Assembly: GCA_021927905.1 (NCBI GenBank)
Contig: BLLK01000074.1
Location: forward strand, 806,001 to 870,000
DNA from: Chaetoceros tenuissimus
Taxonomy: Eukaryota > Bacillariophyta > Thalassiosirophyceae > Chaetocerotales > Chaetocerotaceae
Reading direction: 5' to 3'
DNA length: 64,000 bases
Shown piece by piece: positions 39,858-50,571 of the stretch (the stretch's first letter is position 1; the number at the start of each line of letters is the position of its first letter). The notes under the pieces were generated by a model. It was given only the letters and a program-made list of their open reading frames with translations. It was not told the DNA's origin and made no database searches. A program made the position numbers and the translations under genes.

Positions 39858-42800
39858 ATTGTGTTGTCATTTCAATGTGTAGCACTCACTTTATGTTTCC
39901 TTTTAGAGTTCCGTGGTCAAAACGAGAAAACATCTAATTGTATCTGCCGGCACAATCCTCAATAATTTTGTTACTTCTAATTTGAATGCCTAGCTAAATG
40001 TCAGCCACAGAGGTCGTCAGAAAAAGCGCATTATCCAACTGCACTTTTATCATTCAATCATAACATGGAAAATATACATTGACTTGACAATAATATCATA
40101 GATAGATCATATTATTCATAATAGCTCATGTGTGCAGTGCAGATGACTTATGTTTTCATCGCGAATGACTCTTTCTTATTGAAATGACTTATATTATACT
40201 AAATGAATGAAATGAGGACAATATTACCGTGACTGACCTAAACAAAGCTAAATGATACTTTTCTGCGATCCCATTATGCGTTTTTAGCCAAACTCGTATT
40301 TGTCGAGCGTTGAATGAAGAATCATCTTGACATCATCAACCGCACAACACTTTTATTTCACATCTTTTCCTTCACAACGTTTCACCTACAGCAAGAAATA
40401 ATTGCAAATTTGAGTACCCAATATATATATATCAACGTATATGCACCTAATTGATCCTTGGGCGAGTGAGAGTTTTGGAGATTTACTTTTATCGATGAGC
40501 TAGACGATAGATTACAGGACTTGACGAGCGAAAACCGTTCTCGACCATATATTTTTAATTTCAGCTTAGTTCAAATATAAATTTGCTGGTATATAATAAT
40601 TGGAACATATGTAGCCTAGTTAAAGAGTGAAAATCCATCTTCTTCACTTTTATCTTCCTTCAGAAGTAAGCTAATGATAGTTTTTATAAAACTGTATTTA
40701 GGGGAGAGTAATAAATATGTAGAAAGTTCTGGAAAATATAAAATGATTTCAGGACAAAAGTATATGAATAATGAGATTCATATAGTATCTGCAAAGAAGA
40801 ATGCCTAAATCATTTCATTAAGATTAGATGTTTGGATTTTCTGTTCGTGGGAATGAACATATTATGACATTTAGCTTTGTCTGAGTCATTTGTCACACAT
40901 GCCAGTTAAAATGAGTAGGGTATGAGCCGGGACTCACGAAATGAGTAGGGTTTGAGTCTAGCTCCCGAGAAATGAAGTGTTTTCATGTTGAATGATTATT
41001 TGAGAGTGTTAGAATGCTGATAAAGGGCAATTTTTCGATATCATAGGTATAGTCAACTCACGGTGGCTTCGGATAACGAACTGGTGCATTTTCAAGCAAG
41101 ATTTGGAGTCGGATCGACCTTCAAATTTGAATATTTGAGGTCGACAGTTGAATACATAGTGCAAAAATCAACTTTTACTCAACAGAATTCGATGCTGTAT
41201 AGCTCAAAACGTTGTTCTAGGTAATGAAGAAGAACGGTGTATATAGTAAGCGGACCTTTTTACATTGATATGATTTCCAAGTGACTGGTGAAAAAAATTA
41301 CTCAAAGATTTGAACCACCTCATTTCCAATCGATGTGCAAACTTTTGGGACCTGTCTTGATGTAATTACGGATCACGAGTATAAACCATCTTCGCTCAAT
41401 ACTTTGAATTAAAACATTCAAGTTTTACTTCTCTTCCAGAGTCCATGGTACTTGAGTAAATCTAAATAATGTAGTCAATTTCCTTGCTCAAAAATTAAAT
41501 ATGCATGCAATTTAAGTATAATCTAAATACACAGCCGTGCATGGCTAATTAGTAATCGCTTTTACTGTATAAATAATGAAGATCTCAAGCTTGGGAAACA
41601 TCTCAAGCTTATCTTTATAGAGTATGGCAGTAAAACGTTATTTCAAGTTTATTTTTACGATATTTCAACATTGTTTTTTCGTATGGTTTCTTCTGTAGTG
41701 GCCTCAGAAGCTCCAAAACTTCGTCATAGTATCTATTTGTAATGGTGGTTTGGAATTTTTACGAATTATAGCTCCATCTATTCGAATAATAAAAATACAA
41801 GTACCGATAGCCTATTTTGGCTAAATTTCAAACTCAAATCAAAAGAAAGAATAGCTTGAGAAAAGTTTGTAGACGTTCTCAAAATGATATAGGTAGGATA
41901 TAAAAGGCTTAACATATGTATGGGTTAGGAGTATAAATGCTCAAAAAACTTCAACTGTCCAAAATGCTCCGCTTGAGTACAATATTACCTCGACAAATAT
42001 GCGAGGTACGTTATCTTTAACTCAGCGACTCTTAAAGTTATGAATACGCCTCCTCCACTTTACTTCTCTCGTTAAAAATCAACTTTAATGGTTCTTAGGT
42101 AGATGTTATGCTGTCCTATAATCGATTTTTGGCTCGATACAAGTTTGGAGGAGCGAAAGAAAGGATTTAAGTATAAATACCAATGACGGTCGAGTCATAT
42201 GTGAAATACATAAGTATCAATAAAATGAAACTTATGACGAATTAGAAGATATATAACATAATATTAATAAAAAGCTATACTTGTATGAATGTACTTTTCG
42301 ATGCTGAACTACTTGTTTCTATTATATTATTTTTCTAATATGTGAGTATAAATTTAACAGGTATTCAGACGTTGCGAATACGTCATACTACGAAGACATA
42401 TACGTACACAAGATTTGAATTAGTGTCAACACGGAGAAACGGTCATTCTGATTCAAAAAAGCGCAGCGAGCAGAAGCAGCAGCACAGCAAACGACACATA
42501 AATCAAATCATTCAACACACCTCCACTTCACAGCATGATATGATCAAAAGCAATACACGCTAATACATAAGAGATACAGAAATGTATTTTCATTATGTAT
42601 AGAAAAGAAGGACGAGGATAGCTACTGTTGCATCTAGTTTCTTGGTGAGTAACAGTGACGATGGAAGATTTGTTTCTTGTCTCTTGTTCTTCTTTTCCCT
42701 CATCCTCCTCTTTTGTTCTAGTACTTGCCCACTTTGTGCTATCGATATACACGTTCTTTCCTTTGTGTATAGAATCATTCTACGGCAAAGATGGAATTAC

Positions 42801-44030
42801 TCCACAGATGAATCAAAGAATAAGGTGAGTTCAACGATTATGAACACGACATCTCCTTTCTTTCACTCATCAACATCGACTAACACTTTTCATATATCAG
42901 TAGCTAGTGTAATGCTATGTGACTATCAATACTAGGCAGCAGCAAAGGAAAAAAATTTCCGGAAATGGCAAAAAAGACTCGATGGCACATATCTTTTAGT
43001 TTTGTTTCATATACGATCATCTTCAAGGCGGCTGGTTGGTACTTAACTGGAACGAATGAATGAGGGCAATGTATTGCTTTGAATAGGATCTCTAAGTTTG
43101 GAAAATCAAATAAGTGTTGAGAACCAGCCTAAATGTTTTACATAGAATAATATTGATAAGAACAAATGCATCTATTTTCAAAAGCTTTGAATGATATATA
43201 ATGAAATTCGACGACTCATTTCTACATTAGATTACATTTTATGAGACATTTCCTTTGATTATCATAGTCAAGTCTTTTACTTGTATGAGTTGTTTTGGAT
43301 TGAAAATATGAGTCAATTTCAAAACTGAAATGATTCAATTTTTGTCGCATTTGAGCCAATTGCGATGATTGATCTGGCGCCAAAAGTGCACTTTGTAGAT
43401 GATGATATGAGTCAATATTTAGCTGATATGAGTCAATACTGTTGAAATGATTGCATATGGATAATGTGCTTTTTCTGACGGTTTCTAAAACTGTTGCTAT
43501 TTGAGAACTGATATTTTCCCTTTTCTCATTTCCATGTCTTTCAAATATATAGTGCAGGTTTTACACTAAACGAAGCTTCAGGAAAATTTGGTATTGATGT
43601 TTTGCTTTTTCATACTCCGCTGAGATGATTCTTAACAAAGCAGCCAAACACTATCAATTATCGTTCTCGTTTAGGAGGCTATCTTGTGTTCTGTTTGTTT
43701 CTTCTAGCACCGATTTTGATCTCATTAGTTTCATAAGTCTCATCAATTTAACACAACATAAAACTCGTACGTTAGCAGCTCCCTTATCATTTATTTTTTC
43801 ATGATTGAATTGTGCAAAGAGGCAGACAGCCACTCCTCTATCCCAGCATTCTTCTTGAGAACTCTACACTTGAACTCCGATAGAACAATTCGGATACACC
43901 ACCACACTCCCTTATGTATGTAGTGATCATTGTGTTTCTTGTTTTAAACAAAGAAGCTTGCATCAAGTTATGAAAAGAATAGGACCTTCTTTGACAAAAA
44001 GCAACAACAAGTTTTTTAGCACACAAAAAA
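39840..44030. repeat. Left arm of an old inverted duplication, interrupted by a 3.47-kb insertion
   Basis: 39840-40010 and 43481-44030 match, in inverted order, 49440-50170. Clear shared blocks are GTTTCCTTTTAG-AGTTCCGTGGTCAAAACGAG near 39895, GCTATTTGAGAACTGATAT near 43496, CACCGATTTTGATCTCATT near 43709 and ATTCGGATACACCACCACA near 43888. Net arm length is about 0.73 kb with visible divergence of perhaps 20-25 percent, so the duplication is much older than the transposon pair inside it. Confidence 0.8.
40015..43480. mobile_element. 3.47-kb TIR-bounded insertion with no coding capacity
   Basis: The left end, CGTCAGAAAAAGCGCATTAT at 40015, and the right end at 43459-43480 form a 22-bp inverted repeat with about one mismatch. 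Homology between the inverted arms stops at both ends, so the 3466 bp are an insertion in the left arm. No transposase or other gene is visible in it; short frames at 42342-42935 have no motifs. Near the right end ATGAGTCAAT is repeated several times (43310-43440). It is either a large non-autonomous element or a decayed one. No clear target duplication was seen. Confidence 0.75.
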
Positions 44031-44045
44031 GTTGTTTGATGTACA

Positions 44046-44053
44046 AAAAAAGA
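44046..44053. repeat. Left target-site duplication of the transposon pair
   Basis: AAAAAAGA immediately before the left TIR; the same 8 bp follow the right copy at 48980-48987. Low complexity weakens the inference. Confidence 0.55.
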
Positions 44054-46456
44054 GGCAACCGGCCTGCTGGTGTGGACCCTTTTAAAAATATGTAAATAAT
44101 GTCAAAATAGCTATTAAAAAGCTTGTAGACACCTGCTTTTTAATAGCTATTTCAGTGTTATTTTAATTCAACGTGTAGGTACTAATATAGTATGTACTAA
44201 AAGGTGCTGCACCTTGAGCCACGACGAGATGAACACTGAACTTGACTGAACCTAATTAACACCTGATACCTTTAGTGCATTTCACTTGTCTTTATTTACT
44301 ATAACATGGCAAAATCCAAACGTAAATATGTTTCTAAAACCCTAAACTCAAACAAGGGCAAAACTACGTCAGCAGCAAAGGCAGCAAAAACCTATAAGAA
44401 AGCGACTGAGACAAGAGTACTTGCTAGAGGTCTAGCTAATTTTGTTCAGCATGGAACCATTAGGAATATTATTGAATCACCTCGAGTGATGATAGAGAGA
44501 ATGTGGAATGAGTTCCGTAGACGTGATGCAAACTATGAAGTCCGTAGACCAACTCATACAAATAATGATGACTACTACGATGTGAAAGAAAGCACTAGAA
44601 CTGAAGACGAATTAAATCAAGATGATGGTGATGACGATGGTGATGGCTCTTCTTTTGAAGAAGATTCAAGCTACTTCAATGATATCAAAATTAGTGTCAT
44701 AGAATCTTTCGAACTTTCCTAAGATTGGACATTATAATACATGGATGATAGATGCCCATGTTAAGGTGTATGAACGGAATCATAATGAGCTTTTGTATCC
44801 AACGTGGATTTGTGCTTCTGACTTTGCACCTACAGAAGAAAAGTTTGGTTTCGTATCACTCGTTGGTAAAGAACTAGAAAAAGAAATAAATGACACTGTC
44901 AAGGTTAGAGATGATAAAATGACACCTACGGCAAAATACTTATCTAAAGCATGTGGAATGGTAGTACACCCAAGACCATGGTCGACAGAGTACGAATGTA
45001 AGTGCTTGTATCAAAAGTTGTTTACCGAAGCAACCAAGATTCATAAGAACATGGACAAAGTTGATGAGCTAATGACTCGGCTTATTTTAAAACATGTCGA
45101 TGGCGTGAAGGTCTTTCCCAAGACTAAAGCGTACAATCGCATCTATCGCAAGCGTCGTAAACATTATGAAACATTGCAAAAAGCTTCAAGATTGATGGCT
45201 AGGGACGAGACGCTCTTACATTCGGTTAATATACTTACTGCTCATCAAAAACAAGGATATGAAAAGCCAACAGCAGAAGCGTCTTCTGATGTAGACATGA
45301 ATACAGAGGATGTTAATGCCGAAGAATCTACTCTGGATAAGTTTGTTACGGATAACTTTGGAACGATCCAGAAACAGGATGCACCTAAAGAGCAACAGAC
45401 AATGAAAAGAGTAAATCATCTCAATTTTGTTCATCCAGCATTTCCGCAATTTGCTGGTTTATATCAAGTGAATATGATTCAAGCAGCGAATCATATTTCA
45501 TATCAAGCACCTCGGCATGAAAGAAATTTGGTGCTACCAGTACGTGGACCAGATAAGATTTGTGTTCGTCAAGAAAGGAAATGTAAGAATTGTAAGAAAG
45601 GTAAATCGGATGGATGTAGAGGCGGTTCTACAAGAAGACCGAGAAACCAACCACAGCGGTATTGTGACACTCACCAGTGCTATTTTTAAATCAAATAATA
45701 AGAGCATGTAATCATGAAACACTCATTATTTCTTTTCCTTCATTTTTTTCCGCTTCTAGGCCTATTCCAGAGATTTTTATGAGAAGTACAGCAACGGTCA
45801 AAAATTGAAATGCCATTGAACAACAGCGAGTACATGAACATAACGAACTTCTCACTCATTGCATAATCCAAGTCGCTTTTTCCGACTCTCTTCCGCTATG
45901 CAATGCATAACATTCATGAACAGTTACTGAATATGCTCCTAAAATGATTTTGTCGTGTCCATATTTCAGAGACCTAGAAGGATACGAGATGCTAGCATGA
46001 AGATATGACCTCTGATCCTAGTTGCACAAGGAAAGATACGGAGGAAAGATATGGACTCTATCAGGAACCTTTCTGCTTAAAAGCCACTGCTGTCTACTAC
46101 TGATTCTCTCTATTGGTGTTGGTGGATACAAAAAGCTAGACTCACTTGTCGTCATGTGTGGCATTGTCAGATTGTTTCTCGAGGAGATTGTGAATACCGA
46201 CAGCCCAGTCAAGTCATTTTGAGGAGAAAAGATTTGTGCATAATATAGATATATCGTAAAATAAAATGCATTGGCTCATGGTATCTTGTTGATTGAATCA
46301 ACATCGAAGAAAGATTCCATGAGTTCAATTGTTTTTGTCATGGCCTCCCTCCCGTACGTTGAAATATTTTTCAGTGACAATTTTCGACGACTCGTGTCAT
46401 AAAGCTAAAATCATATTTATATTTTAAAAAAACTCCACACCTGTGGGTCGGTTGCC
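44054..46456 (+). mobile_element. DNA transposon copy 1 (internally deleted)
   Basis: 2403 bp with imperfect 23-bp TIRs: GGCAACCG then 7 variable bases then GGTGTGGA at the left, and the complement TCCACACC...CGGTTGCC at the right. Compared with copy 2 it lacks a 464-bp stretch (47110-47573 there) but keeps 349 bp (44701-45049) that copy 2 has lost. Shared parts differ at only about five positions in 2.05 kb, so the two copies separated very recently. Confidence 0.88.
44306..45689 (+). pseudogene. Broken transposase-like gene of copy 1
   Basis: The first frame (44306-44722) begins MAKSKRKYVSKTLNSNKGK, runs through a basic, then an acidic stretch and stops soon after the deletion point at 44700. 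A second frame (to 45689) reads FPKIGHYNTWMIDAHVKVYE, LLYPTWICASDFAPTEEKFG, then a basic region and a Cys-rich end, CKNCKKGKSDGC ... RYCDTHQCYF. The deletion removed the zinc-ribbon block still present in copy 2, and left the two parts in different frames, so no complete protein can come from this copy. Confidence 0.75.
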
Positions 46457-46462
46457 TTTCTT

Positions 46463-48979
46463 GGCAACCGGCCTGCTGGTGTGGACCCTTTTAAAAATAT
46501 GTAAATAATGTCAAAATAGCTATTAAAAAGCTTGTAGACACCTGCTTTTTAATAGCTATTTCAGTGTTATTTTAATTCAACGTGTAGGTACTAATATTGT
46601 ATGTACTAAAAGGTGCTGCACCTTGAGCCACGACGAGATGAACACTGAACTTGACTGAACCTAATTAACACCTGATACCTTTAGTGCATTTCACTTGTCT
46701 TTATTTACTATAACATGGCAAAATCCAAACGTAAATATGTTTCTAAAACCCTAAACTCAAACAAGGGCAAAACTACGTCAGCAGCAAAGGCAGCAAAAAC
46801 CTATAAGAAAGCGACTGAGACAAGAGTACTTGCTAGAGGTCTAGCTAATTTTGTTCAGCATGGAACCATTAGGAATATTATTGAATCACCTCGAGTGATG
46901 ATAGAGAGAATGTGGAATGAGTTCCGTAGACGTGATGCAAACTATGAAGTCCGTAGACCAACTCATACAAATAATGATGACTACTACGATGTGAAAGAAA
47001 GCACTAGAACTGAAGACGAATTAAATCAAGATGATGGTGATGACGATGGTGATGGCTCTTCTTTTGAAGAAGATTCAAGCTACTTCGATGATATCAAAAT
47101 TAGTGTCATGCATAAATATGCAAAAAGCATAGTTGAAAGACTCGCTGTTGAATGCAATACAGCTGATCCTATCAAAAGCGAAGAAAAGTGGTTACTTTCC
47201 TATTTAAAAATGCATAATTTCTGGATTCGTAAAGATACAGCTGAATACATATGCCAAAATTTAGGGATTGAATTCAACCTAGTTGGATATTATAGAGACA
47301 TTCTTATGTGGCTCCCAGATGAACAGTATGGAATCGACCCCATATGTCCAACGTGCAAGAGCAACAAGCGTATTGGTGTGCATGGATATCTAGATCTTGA
47401 GAAGACACCATGTAGGAAAGTTATTGACATTGCGGATTGGTATTGCATAGCTGGACGTAGATATAAATGTCATGAGTGCATGCAAGAAAAGCGGGAACCA
47501 TATACATTCATGTCCTATGATAAAGACTCCGTGAAGCAATTGCCACGGCGACTTTCTTTTTCGTTCCCAGCATCATGGACAAAGTTGATGAGCTAATGAC
47601 TCGGCTTATTTTAAAACATGTCGATGGCGTGAAGGTCTTTCCCAAGACTAAAGCGTACAATCGCATCTATCGCAAGCGTCGTAAACATTATGAAACATTG
47701 CAAAAAGCTTCAAGATTGATGGCTAGGGACGAGACGCTCTTACATTCGGTTAATATACTTACTGCTCATCAAAAACAAGGATATGAAAAGCCAACAGCAG
47801 AAGCGTCTTCTGATGTAGACATGAATACAGAGGATGTTAATGCCGAAGAATCTACTCTGGATAAGTTTGTTACGGATAACTTTGGAACGATCCAGAAACA
47901 GGATGCACCTAAAGAGCGACAGACAATGAAAAGAGTAAATCATCTCAATTTTGTTCATCCAGCATTTCCGCAATTTGCTGGTTTATATCAAGTGAATATG
48001 ATTCAAGCAGCGAATCATATTTCATATCAAGCACCTCGGCATGAAAGAAATTTGGTGCTACCAGTACGTGGACCAGATAAGATTTGTGTTCGTCAAGAAA
48101 GGAAATGTAAGAATTGTAAGAAAGGTAAATCGGATGGATGTAGAGGCGGTTCTACAAGAAGACCGAGAAACCAACCACAGCGGTATTGTGACACTCACCA
48201 GTGCTATTTTTAAATCAAATAATAAGAGCATGTAATCATGAAACACTCATTATTTCTTTTCCTTCATTTTTTCCGCTTCTAGGCCTATTCCAGAGATTTT
48301 TATGAGAAGTACAGCAACGGTCAAAAATTGAAATGCCATTGAACAACAGCGAGTACATGAACATAACGAACTTCTCACTCATTGCATAATCCAAGTCGCT
48401 TTTTCCGACTCTCTTCCGCTATGCAATGCATAACATTCATGAACAGTTACTGAATATGCTCCTAAAATGATTTCGTCGTGTCCATATTTCAGAGACCTAG
48501 AAGGATACGAGATGCTAGCATGAAGATATGACCTCTGATCCTAGTTGCACAAGGAAAGATACGGAGGAAAGATATGGACTCTATCAGGAACCTTTCTGCT
48601 TAAAAGCCACTGCTGTCTACTACTGATTCTCTCTATTGGTGTTGGTGGATACAAAAAGCTAGACTCACTTGTCGTCATGTGTGGCATTGTCAGATTGTTT
48701 CTCGAGGAGATTGTGAATACCGACAGCCCAGTCAAGTCATTTTGAGGAGAAAAGATTTGTGCATAATATAGATATATCGTAAAATAAAATGCATTGGCTC
48801 ATGGTATCTTGTTGATTGAATCAACATCGAAGAAAGATTCCATGAGTTCAATTGTTTTTGTCATGGCCTCCCTCCCGTACGTTGAAATATTTTTCAGTGA
48901 CAATTTTCGACGACTCGTGTCATAAAGCTAAAATCATATTTATATTTTAAAAAAACTCCACACCTGTGGGTCGGTTGCC
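46463..48979 (+). mobile_element. DNA transposon copy 2 (differently deleted), same orientation
   Basis: 2517 bp with the same TIRs, separated from copy 1 only by TTTCTT. The deletion lies at the microhomology CATGGAC (47574-47580). The outer flanks of the pair share AAAAAAGA, but neither copy alone has matching flanks, which suggests the pair moved or was created as a unit. An 8-bp target duplication fits hAT, P or KDZ/Zisupton-type transposons. Confidence 0.88.
46715..48213 (+). pseudogene. Broken transposase-like gene of copy 2 with a DUF6729-like zinc ribbon
   Basis: The first frame (46715-47596, 293 residues) keeps the block WLPDEQYGIDPICPTCKSNK, then CRKVIDIADWYCIAGRRYKC and HECMQEKREPYTF, a CxxC...CxxC zinc-binding region like DUF6729 seen in transposon proteins of algae and fungi. 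It leaves frame at the deletion (47573/47574) and stops. The C-terminal part continues in another frame (47575-48213) and ends in the same Cys-rich tail as copy 1. It lacks the DAHVKVYE / ASDFAPTEE block found in copy 1. Confidence 0.75.
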
Positions 48980-48987
48980 AAAAAAGA
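48980..48987. repeat. Right target-site duplication of the transposon pair
   Basis: AAAAAAGA directly after the right TIR of copy 2, matching 44046-44053. Confidence 0.55.
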
Positions 48988-49020
48988 AAGGCAAACGTTG
49001 CATAGCAGAACAGATGAAGA

Positions 49021-49406
49021 ATTGTCATACAATGTCAAACATCTACAAATTTAGCCTTTTCGTGAATAAACGATTTTTCGCGAAAAAATGTTAAAAACTA
49101 ATGTGCCGTATAACTCTTCAGATATGGCTTTTTCAAACAAATCAGCCAGGATCCTTGTAGAACTAGTATAATTATACAAGGAAATCATGCGTTACTGCGA
49201 TAGGCTTTTGGGGAAAAGTATCCTATCGCAGTAACGCATGATTTCCATGTATTATTATACCAGGTCTATAGGAATCCTGGCCTATTTGTTTGGAAAAGCC
49301 ATATTTGAAGAGTTATACGGCACATTGGTTTTCAAATTTTAACGCGTTAAATTATTTTAACGCGTTAAAGGCTAAATTTGTAGATGTTTGACATTGTATG
49401 ACAAAT
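49021..49406. mobile_element. Foldback MITE, nearly full-length palindrome
   Basis: 386 bp that folds on itself from end to end. Outer arms 49021-49059 and 49367-49405 (core GTCAAACATCTACAAATTTA), middle arms around 49098-49145 and 49285-49330 (GTGCCGTATAACTCTTCA), and a perfect 25-bp inner stem 49180-49204 / 49222-49246 (core ATCATGCGTTACTGCGATAG). No coding frame. It sits 34 bp from the right transposon copy. Confidence 0.85.
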
Positions 49407-49439
49407 CATCCGAGCACCCTGTCTTTTGCCGGATGCACA

Positions 49440-50170
49440 CAAAAACAACAGCTGCACAAGAAGAACTGTGTTGGACATGACAAAACAAATTGCTTTGAAA
49501 AGGTACTTTCACTTTTTCTTCTTAATCATAATCTGCTAGATGCAAGTTTCATTGTATAATAAAACAAAAATTCTAACAGAAGGGAATGTTGTGGTGTGTC
49601 CGAATTTTGTCAGAGTTCAAGCATAGAGTTTACGAGGAAGACTGATGCTGCCTGAGCGCCAACAGATTTCTTCTGTCTATCCTTGGCCTAATTGAATTAC
49701 GAAAAAACAAATGACTATATAGTAAAGAGATGATTACATGTATTGGGTTGTGTTTACACAGTCGAAATGATGAGACTTATGAAATGAATGAGATCAAAAT
49801 CGGTGCAAGCAAGAAGAAACAACAGAACACAAGATAGCTAAACGAGAACGATAGTGTTTGCTGCAAGAATCGCCTTAGCAGAATACGAAAAAAAACACTC
49901 TTGTAATATTTTTTTGAAGAGCCTTATAGTTGAGAGATATGTAAATGGGAAAAGGGAAAATATCAGTTCTCAAATAGCAACAATTTTTTGCTTAGAAAAG
50001 ATATCAGCAGGCAGACCTTCAGTTTAGAAGTAACAGAGAAGTAATGAGGATTATGCCAGCGGATACAATTAGATGTTTTCTCGTTTTGACCACGGAGCAC
50101 TAAAAGGAAACATAAAGTGAGTGCTACACATTGAAATGACAACACAATATGGAAATCATGCTACATACAA
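49440..50170. repeat. Right arm of the old inverted duplication
   Basis: Uninterrupted partner of the split left arm (39840-44030), in reverse orientation. It shows how the left arm looked before the 3.47-kb insertion. It ends outward in the start of a short coding remnant at 50149. Confidence 0.8.
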
Positions 50171-50463
50171 AGTTGGTACTTTCGTCGCACATAAATGCCA
50201 GATCTCATCTAGGAAATGGTCATCAAAGTCATCTTCTCAATCGCATCTTCCATCTCTCAGTAATAACAGCAATTGGCGTTCTCTTTTCCTGTATTTTGCT
50301 TTTCAAAGACTTGAATCAACCTTCTCCTTCTCTACCTTCTCCTTCTAGTACTACTACTAGCACTCCTCCTCTATCCCTGACCTCTAACAACGCTCCAAAA
50401 TCGCATATAGCTAAACATTTGAAAATGAGAGTGAAAACGGTACTATGTACTATCTACCAGTAA
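50149..50463 (+). pseudogene. N-terminal remnant of a type II membrane protein, right member of a head-to-head pair
   Basis: 104 residues, MEIMLHTKLVLSSHINARSH, then a membrane segment LSVITAIGVLFSCILLF and a Ser/Pro/Thr-rich stem. The layout matches the start of Golgi glycosyltransferases, but the frame ends without a catalytic domain. It may be a truncated gene or a short unknown gene. Its mirror copy is at 39615-39857. Confidence 0.45.
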
Positions 50464-50571
50464 CAAATTATAATAAATATTTTCTTTTTTATTATTCCAA
50501 CCAAGGTTATTACAGCATGAGCTTAATGAAGGATGAATTCGTTGATTTTCACATTCATGCAGAACGAATCA

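Noticed and set aside
42342-42935. Short open frames inside the 3.47-kb TIR-bounded insertion
   Set aside because: Low-complexity composition, no motifs and no match to transposases; nothing supports them as genes.
44054-48979. Assembly artefact as the sole explanation of the transposon pair
   Set aside because: The two copies carry different, non-overlapping deletions and several single-base differences, which a simple assembly duplication would not create; long reads would still be useful.
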